Origin: Sarcina sp. DSM 11001
Lineage (GTDB): Bacteria; Bacillota; Clostridia; Lachnospirales; Lachnospiraceae
Length of the DNA: 64,000 nucleotides
Assembly: GCF_900101015.1 (NCBI RefSeq)
Contig: NZ_FNFZ01000007.1
Location: 62,001-126,000, forward strand
Direction: 5' to 3'
Below are positions 45,064-55,410 of the stretch, piece after piece. The translations under genes and the position numbers were made by a program. Positions within the stretch are counted from its first letter, which is position 1. Every line of letters begins with the position of its first letter. A model generated the notes under the pieces. It saw only the letters and a list, made by a program, of their open reading frames with translations. It did no database searches and was not told where the DNA came from.

Positions 45064-45316
45064 TAGAATAAGCTCGAAGAATATGCGGCTGAATATGAGC
45101 GGCTGAATGCTCAGGACCTGCAACAGGTCCTGCGGGACCCCAAAAGAAAAAGACCGGGAGGCTCCGGATGGAGCCTTCCGGTCTTTTGTAAGTTCTTATG
45201 TAAGTATGTAAGTTCTTATGTAAGTATTTATGTAGGTTCTAATGTAAGTTCTTATATAAGTTCTTATATAAGTTTTATGGCTTTTCGGCATATGCAGTCA
45301 GAAATATCTCTGCTTA
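45064..45316 (+). other. Convergent intergenic region: terminator and 12-bp tandem repeats
   Basis: AGGACCTG/CAGGTCCT (45113-45131) is followed by the main terminator (45147-45187). Then come about eight degenerate units of ATGTAAGTTCTT (45188-45276). No gene is present. Confidence 0.7.
45147..45187 (+). terminator. Strong terminator of the ABC transporter operon
   Basis: AAAAGACCGG-GAGGCTCC pairs with GGAGCCTTCCGGTCTTTT around a 4-nt loop. The A and T flanks allow action on both strands, so it may also end pncB transcripts. Confidence 0.9.
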
Positions 45317-45495
45317 CGTTTCTGATCACACCCTGACCAGGATGTGACCATGAAACGTTGCATTCGGCGATTCCAATGCGCTTTCGTTGCACGCAACACA
45401 CTCTTCGAGTGTGTTAACGCTGTTTAACTCGGGCTTTCGCGCAAAGAGCGCGCGAAAACACCTGTCTCGAGGCTGGTGCAGGTGTGACTTGTAAC
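45317..45495 (-). repeat. Full copy of the GTTAC structured element, opposite strand
   Basis: Read on the minus strand it begins GTTACAAGTCACAC just after the pncB stop. Stem A is GTTTTCGCGC/GCGCGAAAGC with CTCGAG and CCCGAG flanks. An extra hairpin AACACACTC/GAGTGTGTT follows. Then comes the core GCGCATTGGAATCGCCG in a stem GTTGCGT/ATGCAAC, and a last hairpin TCACATCC/GGGTGTGA inside CGTTTC/GAAACG. Core and order match the copy at 32532; the stem sequences differ but still pair. Confidence 0.75.
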
Positions 45496-45526
45496 CTGCT
45501 TACACAGGACTGCTGCCTTGCCGTGC

Positions 45527-47002
45527 TCAGCTTTCCGCCATTCTCATTTTCTGCTCGGTGATTTCGTCCAGCAGGCGGAGCTTGTTGTCATACAGCTTCT
45601 GGGACAGGTCGACGTAGACCTGGTGAGGGTTGACCAGACGGCGGGATTCCTCCCAAAGGGTATCCTGCTCTTTCAGACAGTAAGCTCTGATATCCATGGT
45701 TTTGGGACTGGTGTAGACACATTTGCCGTTCTTGAAGAGAGGCACCATCAGCTCGCGCAGGGAGAATTCGCCGGGATGGAGCTTGGTCTTTTTCCAGGGC
45801 TCCGCGGGATCAAAGAGGGTGATCGCGTCGCTCTCTTTGAAGACCTCCTCTTCCAGGCAGATCAGGTCGGCCTGGATCTTGTGCTCGGGCTCGTTGTAGA
45901 CGCGGTAGATCTTTTTGTTTCCGGGGTTTGTGACCTTCTCGGTGTTCTCGGAGAGCTTGATCTTGGGCACGAAATTGCCCTTGTCGTCCTGGATGGCCGC
46001 CAGCTTGTAGACGCCGCCGAAGGACGGGTTGTCCTTGGCTGTGATCAGGTTGGTGCCGACGCCCCAGGAGGTGATGGTCGCGCCCTGGCTCTTCAGGGAA
46101 TCGATCAGATGCTCGTCCAGGTCGTTGGAGGCGGAGATGATAGCGTCCGGGAAACCGGCTTCATCAAGCATCTTTCTGGCCTTTTTGGAAATATAGGCCA
46201 GGTCGCCGCTGTCCAGGCGGATACCGTAGCCCTTGCCCAGGATTCCCTTGTCCTTGAGGTACTGGAAGGTCTTAATGGCGTTGGGGACGCCGGACTTGAT
46301 GGTGTCATAGGTGTCTGCCAGCAGAATGCAGGCGTTCGGATACAGTTCGCCATAGGTCTTGAAGGCAGTCAGCTCATCCGGGAAGCTCATGATCCAGCTG
46401 TGGGCGTGCGTCCCTTTGACAGGGACGTCAAAAAGCTCGCCGCAGAGGACGTTGGAGGTGCCGACACATCCGGCGATGACCGCCGCGCGGGCCCCGTATG
46501 TGCCCGCGTCGGGACCCTGGGCCCGCCTGAGACCAAATTCCATGACGCCGTCGCCCCTGGCCGCATAGCAGATCCTCGCCGCCTTGGCGGCGATCAGGCT
46601 CTGGTGGTTGATGATGTTCAGGATCGCAGTCTCCATAAGCTGGGCCTGCGCGATAGGAGCGATGACCTTGACCATGGGCTCGCGGGGGAACATCAGGGTG
46701 CCTTCAGGAATTGCGTAGATATCTCCGGTAAACTTGAAATCCGCCAGATAGTCCAGAAAATCGGGATCAAAAATATCGAGATTTCGAAGGTATTCAATGT
46801 CCTGACTTGAAAAATACAGATTTTTTACATAGCGGACGAGCTGCTCGACTCCGCACATGATGGTATAGCCGCCGCCGAAAGGATTCGTGCGGTAAAAGGC
46901 ATCAAAAATAACCGTGCGGTTCTCCTCTTTGTTTTTGAAATAGCCCTGCATCATTGTCAATTCATACAGGTCCGTGAGAAGGGTCAGGTTTTGTCTGTCC
47001 AT
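45527..47002 (-). CDS. pncB: Nicotinate phosphoribosyltransferase
   Basis: The 491-residue enzyme converts nicotinate and PRPP to nicotinate mononucleotide in NAD salvage. The N-terminus LTLLTDLYELTMMQGYFKN is diagnostic, followed by FDAFYRTNPFGGGYTIMCG. The active-site region is GVMEFGLRRAQGPDAGTYGARAAVIAGC, with GTHAHSWIMSF and the phosphate-binding GIRLDSGDLAYISKKAR. SWGVGTNLITAKDNPSFGGVYKL is also typical. It is the only minus-strand gene, with its own promoter (47093-47121) and an AAGGAG region before the ATG. Its 3' end meets the structured element and the terminator shared with the transporter operon. Confidence 0.97.
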   Translation of the reverse strand: MDRQNLTLLTDLYELTMMQGYFKNKEENRTVIFDAFYRTNPFGGGYTIMCGVEQLVRYVKNLYFSSQDIEYLRNLDIFDPDFLDYLADFKFTGDIYAIPEGTLMFPREPMVKVIAPIAQAQLMETAILNIINHQSLIAAKAARICYAARGDGVMEFGLRRAQGPDAGTYGARAAVIAGCVGTSNVLCGELFDVPVKGTHAHSWIMSFPDELTAFKTYGELYPNACILLADTYDTIKSGVPNAIKTFQYLKDKGILGKGYGIRLDSGDLAYISKKARKMLDEAGFPDAIISASNDLDEHLIDSLKSQGATITSWGVGTNLITAKDNPSFGGVYKLAAIQDDKGNFVPKIKLSENTEKVTNPGNKKIYRVYNEPEHKIQADLICLEEEVFKESDAITLFDPAEPWKKTKLHPGEFSLRELMVPLFKNGKCVYTSPKTMDIRAYCLKEQDTLWEESRRLVNPHQVYVDLSQKLYDNKLRLLDEITEQKMRMAES

Positions 47003-47381
47003 AACAAGGATCTCCTTTCCAAAAGCATTCCGTTAAGATTCCCGCAGGACTCCTCCACCTGCGTTTTTTCAAGCCTTGACAAATTTTGAATCATTGTACT
47101 TCATTTTGAGCAATTGTGCAATGACATGAGTCGGGGAACAGACAAGTGATTCCTGATGATAAAGACACTGCCAGATGCGGAAGAGCCAAAAAGAATTGAC
47201 AGAACAGGCATGACAGTGTGCCTCCTCTTGTGATAGAGTATTGGAAACGCAGATATTCAACATGCTTTTTATGTACAAATCTATAGTAGAAACAGCAGCG
47301 ATTTATTTTTTAGGCAGCAGCAATTCATTTTTTAACAGTAGTAAATGGTTATCCGTACATTGACGTATAAGGAGGACGGAA
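47003..47381. other. Divergent intergenic region between pncB and the surface-protein gene
   Basis: The pncB promoter lies on the minus side. Just after its predicted start point, the pncB leader holds a hairpin CGCAGG/CCTGCG (minus strand). On the plus side I see AT-rich sequence but no convincing promoter, and then AAGGAGGAC before the start at 47382. No small gene is credible. Confidence 0.5.
47093..47121 (-). promoter_or_regulatory. Promoter of pncB
   Basis: Read on the minus strand, TTGCAC (47116-47121) and TACAAT (47093-47098) are 17 bp apart, about 90 nt before the pncB start. Confidence 0.7.
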
Positions 47382-50300
47382 ATGAACAAGATCAAGAGCC
47401 GGCTGGCAATGCTGCTCGCTGTCATACTCCTTACAGGCTCCCTTCAGGGGCCTGTTTTTGCTGTCCAGAGCGGACAGGGGGGAGCGGCTGCGGGAGTCTC
47501 AGCGCAGAAGGGAACAGTGGATCCTGACCAGGTGACACAGACGGAACCCCTTGACCTGGTGCCGGAGGAGGACACTCCGGAGGATCCGCCGGAAGAAGAA
47601 TTCTATACGGTCACAGTGGAGATGGACGGAGGGTACGGCGGCGTATATAACGGCGACGTTTTTGACGATTCCCTCGGTCAGTATGTGACGGACGCTTCTT
47701 CTTTTGTCAAGAAGGTGAAAAAAGGCGAGGCTGTCGAATTCATGCCGGGAAGCCTTTACATCGGAGGGGATCATCAGCATGATTTTCTGGGCTGGAGTCT
47801 GGAGCCCGGTGGAGAGATCGTCGGCACTAAGACCAGCTATACCCCGGTCGGTGACTGCACCCTGTACGCCAACTGGACCAGCCATGTGGCATTTGTCCTG
47901 ATGGATGATGACCATTTCCCCGATGAGAGCAGGGGAAAAACTGTCTATGCTGACCGCGACGGCTGGGTCACGGTACCGGAGGATCCGATATCAGGGACAC
48001 AAGGCTGGAAATTCTACAGATGGATCTGGTATGAAAACGGAGAACCGGTTGAGATTCAGGATGGGAAATTCCACATTGACTATACCTGTACGGTGAACCC
48101 TGACTGGCGGGACATCAAGGTGGAGGAGATCACTCTGGACAAGAGCGAACTGGCCCTGGGGATCGGTGAGACGGCGCAGCTGCAGGCCGCTTCGATTCTG
48201 CCTGAGGACGCACTCTCAAAAGAGATCACCTGGAAGAGCAATGATGAGGTGACCGCATCAGTCGATGAGAACGGTTTGGTGACAGGCCTGCGCAGAGGGA
48301 CGACGACCGTCCTGGCCTATGCCAGTGACGGAGGCGGCGCCAGGGCGTTCTGCACCGTGAATGTCGATGGAGGAAAGACCCTGGTCACTTTTGACGCCAA
48401 CGGAGGTTCCTTCCAGGGAAGATTCTGGGATGCTGAGGCGGAAGGCTACGTGGAAGACCCCGTTTCCTTCTCCCGGGAGGATGTCGGTTTCGGAGCCTCT
48501 TTCAGTTCCAGTGAAACGATCCTTCACAGCGATCCGTCCATGCGCTTCAGGGGCTGGAGCCTGACAGCGGACGGTGAGCCCGTGATCGGGAAGACGGAGA
48601 ACTATAAGACAGATCAGAACGTCACTCTCTACGCTGTCTGGGAGCCGGTCTATGTCGTCACCATTGACATGAACGGCGGAAATTACCTCGGCCTGGTCCA
48701 TGATGACGCCCTGGGAGAAGATGTCACTTCCCCCGGCTCCTTTGTGTGGGAGATCAAAAAGGGAGAATCGCTCGCATTTGAAGAAAGCAGGATCTATTAT
48801 TCCTCAGACCCCGACCGTATATTTACTGGCTGGAGTCTGGAGCCGGAAGGAGAGATCGTCGGAACCAGGACCGGATACACACCGACAGAAGACTGTACGC
48901 TGTATGCGGTCTGGACTGAAAAAGGATCCGGCCAGCCGGAAGACCCCCAGGAGGATACCTGGACGATCACCATTGACTGCAATGGAGGGTATCTGCCGGG
49001 CACACAGTTTGATGACGAAAAACAGGAAAATGTCGTCAATCCCTCTTCTTTTGTGAAAAAGATCAGGAAGGGCGAAAGTCTGAATTTATTCCTGAGCAAA
49101 GCCTGGATCGAGGATCCTCACAAGACGATCGCGGGCTGGAGTCTGGAACCAGGCGGCAGTATCGCGGTCTATCCCCTGACGTCCAACAGTTATGTGCCCC
49201 AACAGGATTGTACTCTTTACGCGGTCTGGGAGGATGCCTACTCCGTCACTCTGGATCTGAACGGCGGATATTATACATCCGCGTTCTGGAACGGAGAAAC
49301 ACTTGAGTATGAAAGCGGCCTCAGGGAGAGGGTCACCAGGGTACAGTGCGGGAACGGTGTAGACTTCAATGCCTCCAGTATGAGGCATGACGACAGTTCC
49401 ATGCAGCTGGTCGGCTGGAGCACGGAAAGAGACGGAGACATAGTTTCCAACGAATTCGGCTGGTATTTTCCTGAAAATGACTGCACACTTTATGCTGTGT
49501 GGGGCAGGTCCCACCTGGTGACTGTCGACCTGGGCAGCGGGCATTTCGGCGAGAACAGATGGGACAGCGTGGAAGGCCGGTATGTCAAGGGAGAGAGTAT
49601 CTGGCACGAGAGAGTCGGTGAAGGAGGAAGAGTGGTGCTTGTCCCTTCACAGATCGTTCCCGCTGATCCTTCTTTAATTCTGGCTGGCTGGAGCCTGGAG
49701 CCGGATGGCGGGCTGATCCTTGACCGGTATGCCACTACCTATGAGATTCAGGAAGACTGTACCCTCTATGCCGTCTATGATCATTTTCATACGGTTACAG
49801 TCGATTACCGCTTTGGCCGCAGCGGGACATCAGTCTTTGATGATCAGGGCGGATATATCAGGACCGATACACAGTCCTATGTTAAAAAAGTCCGGCAGGG
49901 AGAGGCAATGGAGCTCTATCCGGATTCAGCCCACTATCCCGTAGATTATTCACCGCACGATTTTGGCGGATGGAGCCTGGAGCAGGATGGTCCTCTTCTG
50001 GAGGACAACTACAGTTTTATTCCGACAGAGGACTGCACGGTCTATGCAGTCTGGACTTGTCATGCCATCTTCAGAGCAGACGGCGGCCGCTTCCCCAACG
50101 GAGACCTGTCGGTCCGGGCGAATGCGGACCGGGCCAATAAGGTTTTGGTTCCCGAAGAAATTCCCGTTGCTGATGATGAGACAAAGGTCTTTGACGGCTG
50201 GTGCCGGGAGGGAAGCACAAACAAGATCACTGTCGATCAGGATGGGAAGACCGACATTCCCTATAATGTCACTTTTGTTCCTGTCTGGAAGGACAAACCC

Positions 50301-52169
50301 CAGGACGACCCGGGTGAAACCACCTGGACGGTCATTTTCGACGCCAACGGCGGGACATTCCCGAACGGGCAGACACAGATTACAGAAAAGGTCGAAAAGG
50401 GAAGGGGGACATATTTCGATATAGAGCCGGTAACGGAAGAGGACAAAGTCTTAAGAGGCTGGATGCTCGAAGACGGTTCAATTATTGAGGACGCTTTTTA
50501 TTATTACCCCACTGGAAACGAGACACTTTACGCGGTGTGGTCTGACTATTATACAGTTACTTTTGACGGAGCAGGAGGAGAGCTGAATTATAGCGGCAAG
50601 TATCGTGTCAACAAAGTTGCCGTAGGCGGCAGGTTACGCTTTGGAAATCTGGAAGCAGAATACCCTGATCACAGCAGAATATTCCTGGGATGGACAGAAG
50701 AAGGAGAGGAAGAACTACTGGAGAATCAGCGTTATTATGTACCGCAGAAAGATATAACTCTTACTGCAAAATGGGTAGACGCAGCGGAGCTTACTTTTGA
50801 TGCAGGAGTCGGGTATTTCCAGATAGAATACGATCCCATGGTAGAGGATCCTGTAATTATGTACCGGAAACAAAATCCTCTTACATTTCACTTCCCTCAG
50901 GGGTATTCTCTTTGTGAAGCTGTAGAGAAAGAATATAACACAGATCCTTATTATATCGAGACTTATTCATTCGGTGTTTCTTATGGCGCAGATGAGTATC
51001 ACAATCCCACCAAAGAACTCAGATTCCTGACCCCCGAAGCAGCCGACAAAGACCTGATCTTTACCGGTTGGAACCTGCCCGACGGGACCTTCATCTCAAA
51101 GGAAAACCTTGGATCCTTTGTCCCTGAGGGAGATACAACCTTTACGGCCGTCTGGAAAAAGCCCGTTGAAAGCCTTGCTCTCTCTGAGACCTCGATCACG
51201 CTCAATACCGGTGAGACGGCAGTACTGAAGAAAATCATCCATCCCGGGGACGCAACGGACAAGAGGGTGAGCTGGAAGAGCGGCAACACGAAAATTGCCA
51301 CAGTAGACGCGAAGGGCAATGTAAAGGCAGTCTCAAAAGGCACCGCGACGATCACGGCGACGACAAAAGACGGAAGCAGGCTTTCCGCTTCCTGCACAGT
51401 CACCGTGAAGCAGCCTGTTACGAAGCTGACCTTAAACAAGACCTCCCTGACCCTGATGAGAAACAAGTCCTTCGCCCTGACGGCGACTGCTGCTCCTTCC
51501 AACGCCAACAACAAGGCCGTGACCTGGAAGAGCAGTAATACTAAAGCCGCCACAGTTGACTCGAAGGGTAACATCAAGGCAGTCGCGAAGGGTACCGCGA
51601 CGATCACGGCGACCGCGAAAGACGGCAGCGGAGTAAAGGCTGTCTGTAAGGTTACGGTCACACAGCCCGTGACTAAGATCACCCTGAACAAGACCTCCCT
51701 GACCCTGAACAGGGGAAAGACCTTCACGCTGAAAGCGACAGCCGGACCTGCGAGTGCCAACAACAAGGCGGTCAAGTGGACCACCAGCAACAAGGCAGTG
51801 GCAACGGTCACCTCTAAAGGTGTAGTGAAAGCCGTCAAGAAGGGGACTGCGACGATCACAGCGACAGCCGCTGACGGCAGCGGGAAAAAGGCGGTCTGCA
51901 AGATCACGGTGAAGCAGCCTGTCACAGGACTTAAGATCAGCAAAACGGCACTTACCGTGACGAGAGGAAAGACAGCGGCCCTGAAGGTCACAGTATCTCC
52001 TTCCAATGCCAACAACAAGACCCTGAAATGGACCACCAGCAACAAAGCGGTGGCAACGGTCACCTCCAGGGGTGTCGTGAAGGGGATCAAAAAAGGAACG
52101 GCAACCATCACCGCGACCGCCACAGACGGAAGCAAAAAGAAAGTGACGTGCAAAGTTACCGTGAAGTGA
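47382..52169 (+). CDS. Large secreted InlB-repeat and BIG2-domain surface protein
   Basis: The 1595-residue protein follows AAGGAGGAC and starts with a Sec signal (KSRLAMLLAVILLTGSLQGPVFA). About twelve repeats of the InlB B/Listeria-Bacteroides type follow, with hallmarks such as VTIDMNGGNYLG...FTGWSLEPEGEIVG...DCTLYAVW. One BIG2 domain (EEITLDKSELALGIGETAQLQA...) lies after the second repeat, and four more BIG2 domains form the C-terminus (LTLNKTSLTL...WKSSNTKAATVDSKG...GTATITATAKDGS). The last two InlB repeats before them are more divergent and AT-richer. No LPXTG, SLH or choline-binding anchor is visible. Family knowledge points to adhesion or cell-surface structure. It lies 156 nt upstream of a transglutaminase-like surface protein, so the two may work together. 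Confidence 0.88.
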   Translation: MNKIKSRLAMLLAVILLTGSLQGPVFAVQSGQGGAAAGVSAQKGTVDPDQVTQTEPLDLVPEEDTPEDPPEEEFYTVTVEMDGGYGGVYNGDVFDDSLGQYVTDASSFVKKVKKGEAVEFMPGSLYIGGDHQHDFLGWSLEPGGEIVGTKTSYTPVGDCTLYANWTSHVAFVLMDDDHFPDESRGKTVYADRDGWVTVPEDPISGTQGWKFYRWIWYENGEPVEIQDGKFHIDYTCTVNPDWRDIKVEEITLDKSELALGIGETAQLQAASILPEDALSKEITWKSNDEVTASVDENGLVTGLRRGTTTVLAYASDGGGARAFCTVNVDGGKTLVTFDANGGSFQGRFWDAEAEGYVEDPVSFSREDVGFGASFSSSETILHSDPSMRFRGWSLTADGEPVIGKTENYKTDQNVTLYAVWEPVYVVTIDMNGGNYLGLVHDDALGEDVTSPGSFVWEIKKGESLAFEESRIYYSSDPDRIFTGWSLEPEGEIVGTRTGYTPTEDCTLYAVWTEKGSGQPEDPQEDTWTITIDCNGGYLPGTQFDDEKQENVVNPSSFVKKIRKGESLNLFLSKAWIEDPHKTIAGWSLEPGGSIAVYPLTSNSYVPQQDCTLYAVWEDAYSVTLDLNGGYYTSAFWNGETLEYESGLRERVTRVQCGNGVDFNASSMRHDDSSMQLVGWSTERDGDIVSNEFGWYFPENDCTLYAVWGRSHLVTVDLGSGHFGENRWDSVEGRYVKGESIWHERVGEGGRVVLVPSQIVPADPSLILAGWSLEPDGGLILDRYATTYEIQEDCTLYAVYDHFHTVTVDYRFGRSGTSVFDDQGGYIRTDTQSYVKKVRQGEAMELYPDSAHYPVDYSPHDFGGWSLEQDGPLLEDNYSFIPTEDCTVYAVWTCHAIFRADGGRFPNGDLSVRANADRANKVLVPEEIPVADDETKVFDGWCREGSTNKITVDQDGKTDIPYNVTFVPVWKDKPQDDPGETTWTVIFDANGGTFPNGQTQITEKVEKGRGTYFDIEPVTEEDKVLRGWMLEDGSIIEDAFYYYPTGNETLYAVWSDYYTVTFDGAGGELNYSGKYRVNKVAVGGRLRFGNLEAEYPDHSRIFLGWTEEGEEELLENQRYYVPQKDITLTAKWVDAAELTFDAGVGYFQIEYDPMVEDPVIMYRKQNPLTFHFPQGYSLCEAVEKEYNTDPYYIETYSFGVSYGADEYHNPTKELRFLTPEAADKDLIFTGWNLPDGTFISKENLGSFVPEGDTTFTAVWKKPVESLALSETSITLNTGETAVLKKIIHPGDATDKRVSWKSGNTKIATVDAKGNVKAVSKGTATITATTKDGSRLSASCTVTVKQPVTKLTLNKTSLTLMRNKSFALTATAAPSNANNKAVTWKSSNTKAATVDSKGNIKAVAKGTATITATAKDGSGVKAVCKVTVTQPVTKITLNKTSLTLNRGKTFTLKATAGPASANNKAVKWTTSNKAVATVTSKGVVKAVKKGTATITATAADGSGKKAVCKITVKQPVTGLKISKTALTVTRGKTAALKVTVSPSNANNKTLKWTTSNKAVATVTSRGVVKGIKKGTATITATATDGSKKKVTCKVTVK

Positions 52170-52208
52170 CAGCAGCATGCACATAAGCCGATGCATGTCA
52201 ACGGGAAT

Positions 52209-52232
52209 GCAGGACTCGTCTGCGAGTCCTGC
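52209..52232 (+). terminator. Hairpin after the BIG2-protein gene
   Basis: GCAGGACTCG and CGAGTCCTGC pair perfectly around TCTG. There is no T run, so it may mark an mRNA end or processing site rather than a full terminator. ATAGATCACGG then occurs twice (near 52249 and 52307), just before the next ribosome-binding site. Confidence 0.5.
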
Positions 52233-52325
52233 GCGCCTAAACACAAATAGATCACGGTCGGGCGTTCTGCTGTGGTTCCGTCCTTTCATAGCGCCCCTAA
52301 TACATATAGATCACGGAGGACTATC

Positions 52326-55196
52326 ATGCATAAAAACAGAAAGAGATTCCAGGCTCTTGTGCTTGCTGCCGCCATAACCCTGGCTGCTGTGCCGGGAACG
52401 GGTTTCACAGCCCGCGCGGCGGAGCCTGAAATACCCGCAGAGACTGCGTATCCTTTGGAGCCCGAAATACCGGCAGAGACTGCGTATCCTTTGGAGCCCG
52501 AAATACCGGCAGAGACTGCGTATCCTTCGGAGCCCGAAATACCCGCAGAGACTGCATATCCTTTAGAGGCAGAAGAAACCGCTGCTGACGCCGTCGATGG
52601 CATTGCCCTGCCGGCGGTCAGCCTGAACCAGGAGGAATCCGTATTCGGAGAGATCCCTGCGGAGGACGAGATAGAAGAGGATTCGACGAACCCTGAGGAT
52701 GAAATCCTGCCGGAGGGCGATTCTCCTGACATCCAGGAGGATGTCTCATCGGAACCCACGGGGGGAACAGTCAGCCAGGAAAACCCGGAGGAAGATTCCT
52801 TCCCGGAAAATCCGGAGGAAAAAGGTGCTGCAGAAAATCCGGACCAGGACGCCGCCTCGGAAATCACGGAAGAAACTGATCCTGCGGAAACCCCGGATCA
52901 GGATGTCGCCTCAGAAAATTTGGAGGAAACAGATGCTCAGAATTTTCCGGAAGAAAACACTTCTGAAGAACCGGCGGAAGGCGCCGCACAGGAGACGGAG
53001 ACCGTGACCCAATCCGTGGATGAAGTCCGGGAGAAGACGGATGTCGAGCACGAAGACAACGATCTGCTTTTTGAAGAATACGCGGAAGCCATGTTTGAAG
53101 AAGCAGCGGACGGTGCGCAGCCCGGCACTTCAGGAAGAGGACAAAAGAACACGGGGGACCAGCTGACAGGGCAGGACCGTGTCATCTATGATGCGCTGAA
53201 GGCCGCCGCCCTGGAGATCGCTGATGGACAAAGGGATTCTACTATCGTAGAGATCCCTCTGTCGGAGTTAGGGATCGATGCGGGAAAACAATATACGGCT
53301 GAAGACCTGGGGCTGGACTATATCTACCGCAGAGTCAACGGGACCGGGGAATGGAACCCGGCTATTGAAGATGCCGTCAACAGCATGCTGTCCTTTGACA
53401 GCAGAGAGATTTTCCGAAGACTCTGGGCGGACTGTCCTTATGAAATGTACTGGCAGAAAGGTGGGTATTCTTTTCCCGTTAGTCTTGGCTGCAGTAAAAG
53501 GGCGTCCGGAAGCGGAGACAGCTGGAGTGGTTTTGTCGTGATCGAGGAGAGTCCTGTCACTTTCAGCATGTGCGTGGAGCAAAAGTACAGGCAGGACCAG
53601 GACGATGAATATTCAGTCGATACATCCAAAACCGGCGCTGCCTGTTCTGCTGCCTTGTTTGCCCGGTCCATTGTCAATGACGCCGACAATTCCGGTCTGA
53701 GCGATTACGACAGACTGGTTTATTACAAAGACAGGATCTGCAATGAGGTTGTCTATAATGAGGAAGCCCGCCAGAACAGCGAGACCTATCCCGACCGCGG
53801 TCCCTGGGCTCTGATCTATGTCTTTGACCAGAATCCGGACACAAATGTGGTCTGCGAAGGATATTCAGAGGCCTTCCAGTACCTGTGCGGTCTGACGGAG
53901 TTCCAGAGCAGAAAGATCCAGGTCTATTCTGTATCCGGGATGTTCGGCGGCGGAACCGGAGCAGGTCCCCACAAGTGGAACATCGTCCATATGGACGACG
54001 GCCTCAACTATCTGGCAGATGTCACTAACTCGGATGAAGGTACCGTAGGCTGGGACGGGCGACTGTTCCTGAAGGGGATTGAAGGCAATGTCTATGACGG
54101 CTATGTCCTTTCCTGGGAGGAATATCAGGAAGAGGTTGAGGAAGAGGACGGCACATACGTCTACACTTACCCCGCAGGCTCTGTGGACTATGCTTATGAC
54201 CAGGAAACCCGGGCTCTCTTTACGGACGAGGAGCTGACGCTCTCCTCCGGGGACTATGTCCCTGGCAGCCTGCCTCCCGGGCCTCCGGCTCCGACAGTGG
54301 ACGAGATCGTATCGATCGAGGAGGTCTATCTTTATCTGACAGACAAAATCGAGATGCGCTTTTGCGCGAAGGTTGAAGGTAATATTGAACAGGATGACTA
54401 TATCACCTTTATCTGCGCCGGCAGAACGGTGACTCAGACTGTTTCTGAAGCGGAAACGGATTCGGAAGGCAGACTGGTCTTTTCCCTGGAGCTTGCCGCC
54501 AGGCAGATGACAGACCAGGTGACCTACTTCATGACAGTAGACGGTACCGCCGGCACCTCCGGGCAATACTCGGTGCGTTCCTATGCGGATACTATCCTGA
54601 ATCAATCCGGGATGAGGGATTATAAAGGGCTGCTCCGCGCCATGCTCAATTACGGCAGTTATACACAACTGTATGCAGGCTATCGCACTGATTTTCTTGC
54701 GGCAGAAGGCCTGTACACAGACGAAACTGACCCCGTTCTGAATATGGAAGGACCGGATCTCACTGATTTCGCCTATACCTATAAACTCAACAGTAAAACA
54801 GACGGACTCACGATCGGGAAAGCCTCTCTGCTTCTGGGAACAGACCTGTCCCTGAGGCTCTACTATGAACCCGGAGAGGGAAAGACAGATAAGTCCTATT
54901 CCATCGTCCTGGCAGACAGATCAGGACTTGAACCTGTGCTGGGCTATGATGATACTATCGGAATGTATTACGCCGATATTGAGCACATCACCCCGACGCA
55001 GATCGGAGATATGTTCAAACTCGATTTCTACGCTGAGGACGGACAGGCGGCAGACACCCCCGCAGCCTCCGTCACCTTCGGCCCTCTTAGCTACTGCAAG
55101 GGCGTACTGGAGAGCGGCAGCTCCTCCGATGAACTCGTGAACCTGTGCCGGGCTCTGTATGAGTACTGGCAGATTGCCATACGTCCGCTGACCTGA
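52326..55196 (+). CDS. Secreted transglutaminase-like surface protein, paralogue of the one at 28078
   Basis: The 956-residue protein follows GGAGGAC and starts MHKNRKRFQALVLAAAITLA, a Sec signal ending near ARAAEP. Four copies of a 12-residue unit (EPEIPAETAYPL) come next, then ~170 acidic residues with ENPEE-like repeats. The catalytic core has Cys510 in NVVCEGYSEAFQYLC, His549 in GPHKWNIVHMDD and Asp565 in YLADVTNSD. The C-terminal ~270 residues (VYLYLTDKIEMRFCAKV...SVRSYADTIL...AMLNYGSYTQLYAGYRTD...GPLSYCKGVLE) match the module in the first paralogue. N-terminal regions are unrelated in sequence but alike in composition. Repeats of the gene end follow the stop. Confidence 0.8.
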   Translation: MHKNRKRFQALVLAAAITLAAVPGTGFTARAAEPEIPAETAYPLEPEIPAETAYPLEPEIPAETAYPSEPEIPAETAYPLEAEETAADAVDGIALPAVSLNQEESVFGEIPAEDEIEEDSTNPEDEILPEGDSPDIQEDVSSEPTGGTVSQENPEEDSFPENPEEKGAAENPDQDAASEITEETDPAETPDQDVASENLEETDAQNFPEENTSEEPAEGAAQETETVTQSVDEVREKTDVEHEDNDLLFEEYAEAMFEEAADGAQPGTSGRGQKNTGDQLTGQDRVIYDALKAAALEIADGQRDSTIVEIPLSELGIDAGKQYTAEDLGLDYIYRRVNGTGEWNPAIEDAVNSMLSFDSREIFRRLWADCPYEMYWQKGGYSFPVSLGCSKRASGSGDSWSGFVVIEESPVTFSMCVEQKYRQDQDDEYSVDTSKTGAACSAALFARSIVNDADNSGLSDYDRLVYYKDRICNEVVYNEEARQNSETYPDRGPWALIYVFDQNPDTNVVCEGYSEAFQYLCGLTEFQSRKIQVYSVSGMFGGGTGAGPHKWNIVHMDDGLNYLADVTNSDEGTVGWDGRLFLKGIEGNVYDGYVLSWEEYQEEVEEEDGTYVYTYPAGSVDYAYDQETRALFTDEELTLSSGDYVPGSLPPGPPAPTVDEIVSIEEVYLYLTDKIEMRFCAKVEGNIEQDDYITFICAGRTVTQTVSEAETDSEGRLVFSLELAARQMTDQVTYFMTVDGTAGTSGQYSVRSYADTILNQSGMRDYKGLLRAMLNYGSYTQLYAGYRTDFLAAEGLYTDETDPVLNMEGPDLTDFAYTYKLNSKTDGLTIGKASLLLGTDLSLRLYYEPGEGKTDKSYSIVLADRSGLEPVLGYDDTIGMYYADIEHITPTQIGDMFKLDFYAEDGQAADTPAASVTFGPLSYCKGVLESGSSSDELVNLCRALYEYWQIAIRPLT
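52436..52579 (+). repeat. 36-bp in-frame tandem repeat
   Basis: Four units encode EPEIPAETAYPL with one L-to-S change. The units are nearly identical, so this is a recent expansion. Confidence 0.85.
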
Positions 55197-55410
55197 CACC
55201 GGAGTTGCTGATATCATACGAGTACAAGATCTGGCGGATTGTCATACGTCCGCTGAGCTGATACCGAGGTTGCTGATATCATACGAGTACAAGATCTGAC
55301 GGATTGTCAGACGTCTACTGAGTTGACAGGCGGCGGACGCTCAGGAAACCACGGCAGAGACAGTTTGCCATTGCCATACGTCCGCTGGGCTGACAGGCGG
55401 CGGACGCAGG
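55161..55410 (+). repeat. Degenerate repeats of the transglutaminase-like gene end
   Basis: The segment with GCAGATTGCCATACGTCCGC and the stop codon recurs from 55220 and from 55285 (periods 59 and 65). A further partial copy with CATACGTCCGCTG lies near 55375. All lie downstream of the true stop at 55196. Confidence 0.75.
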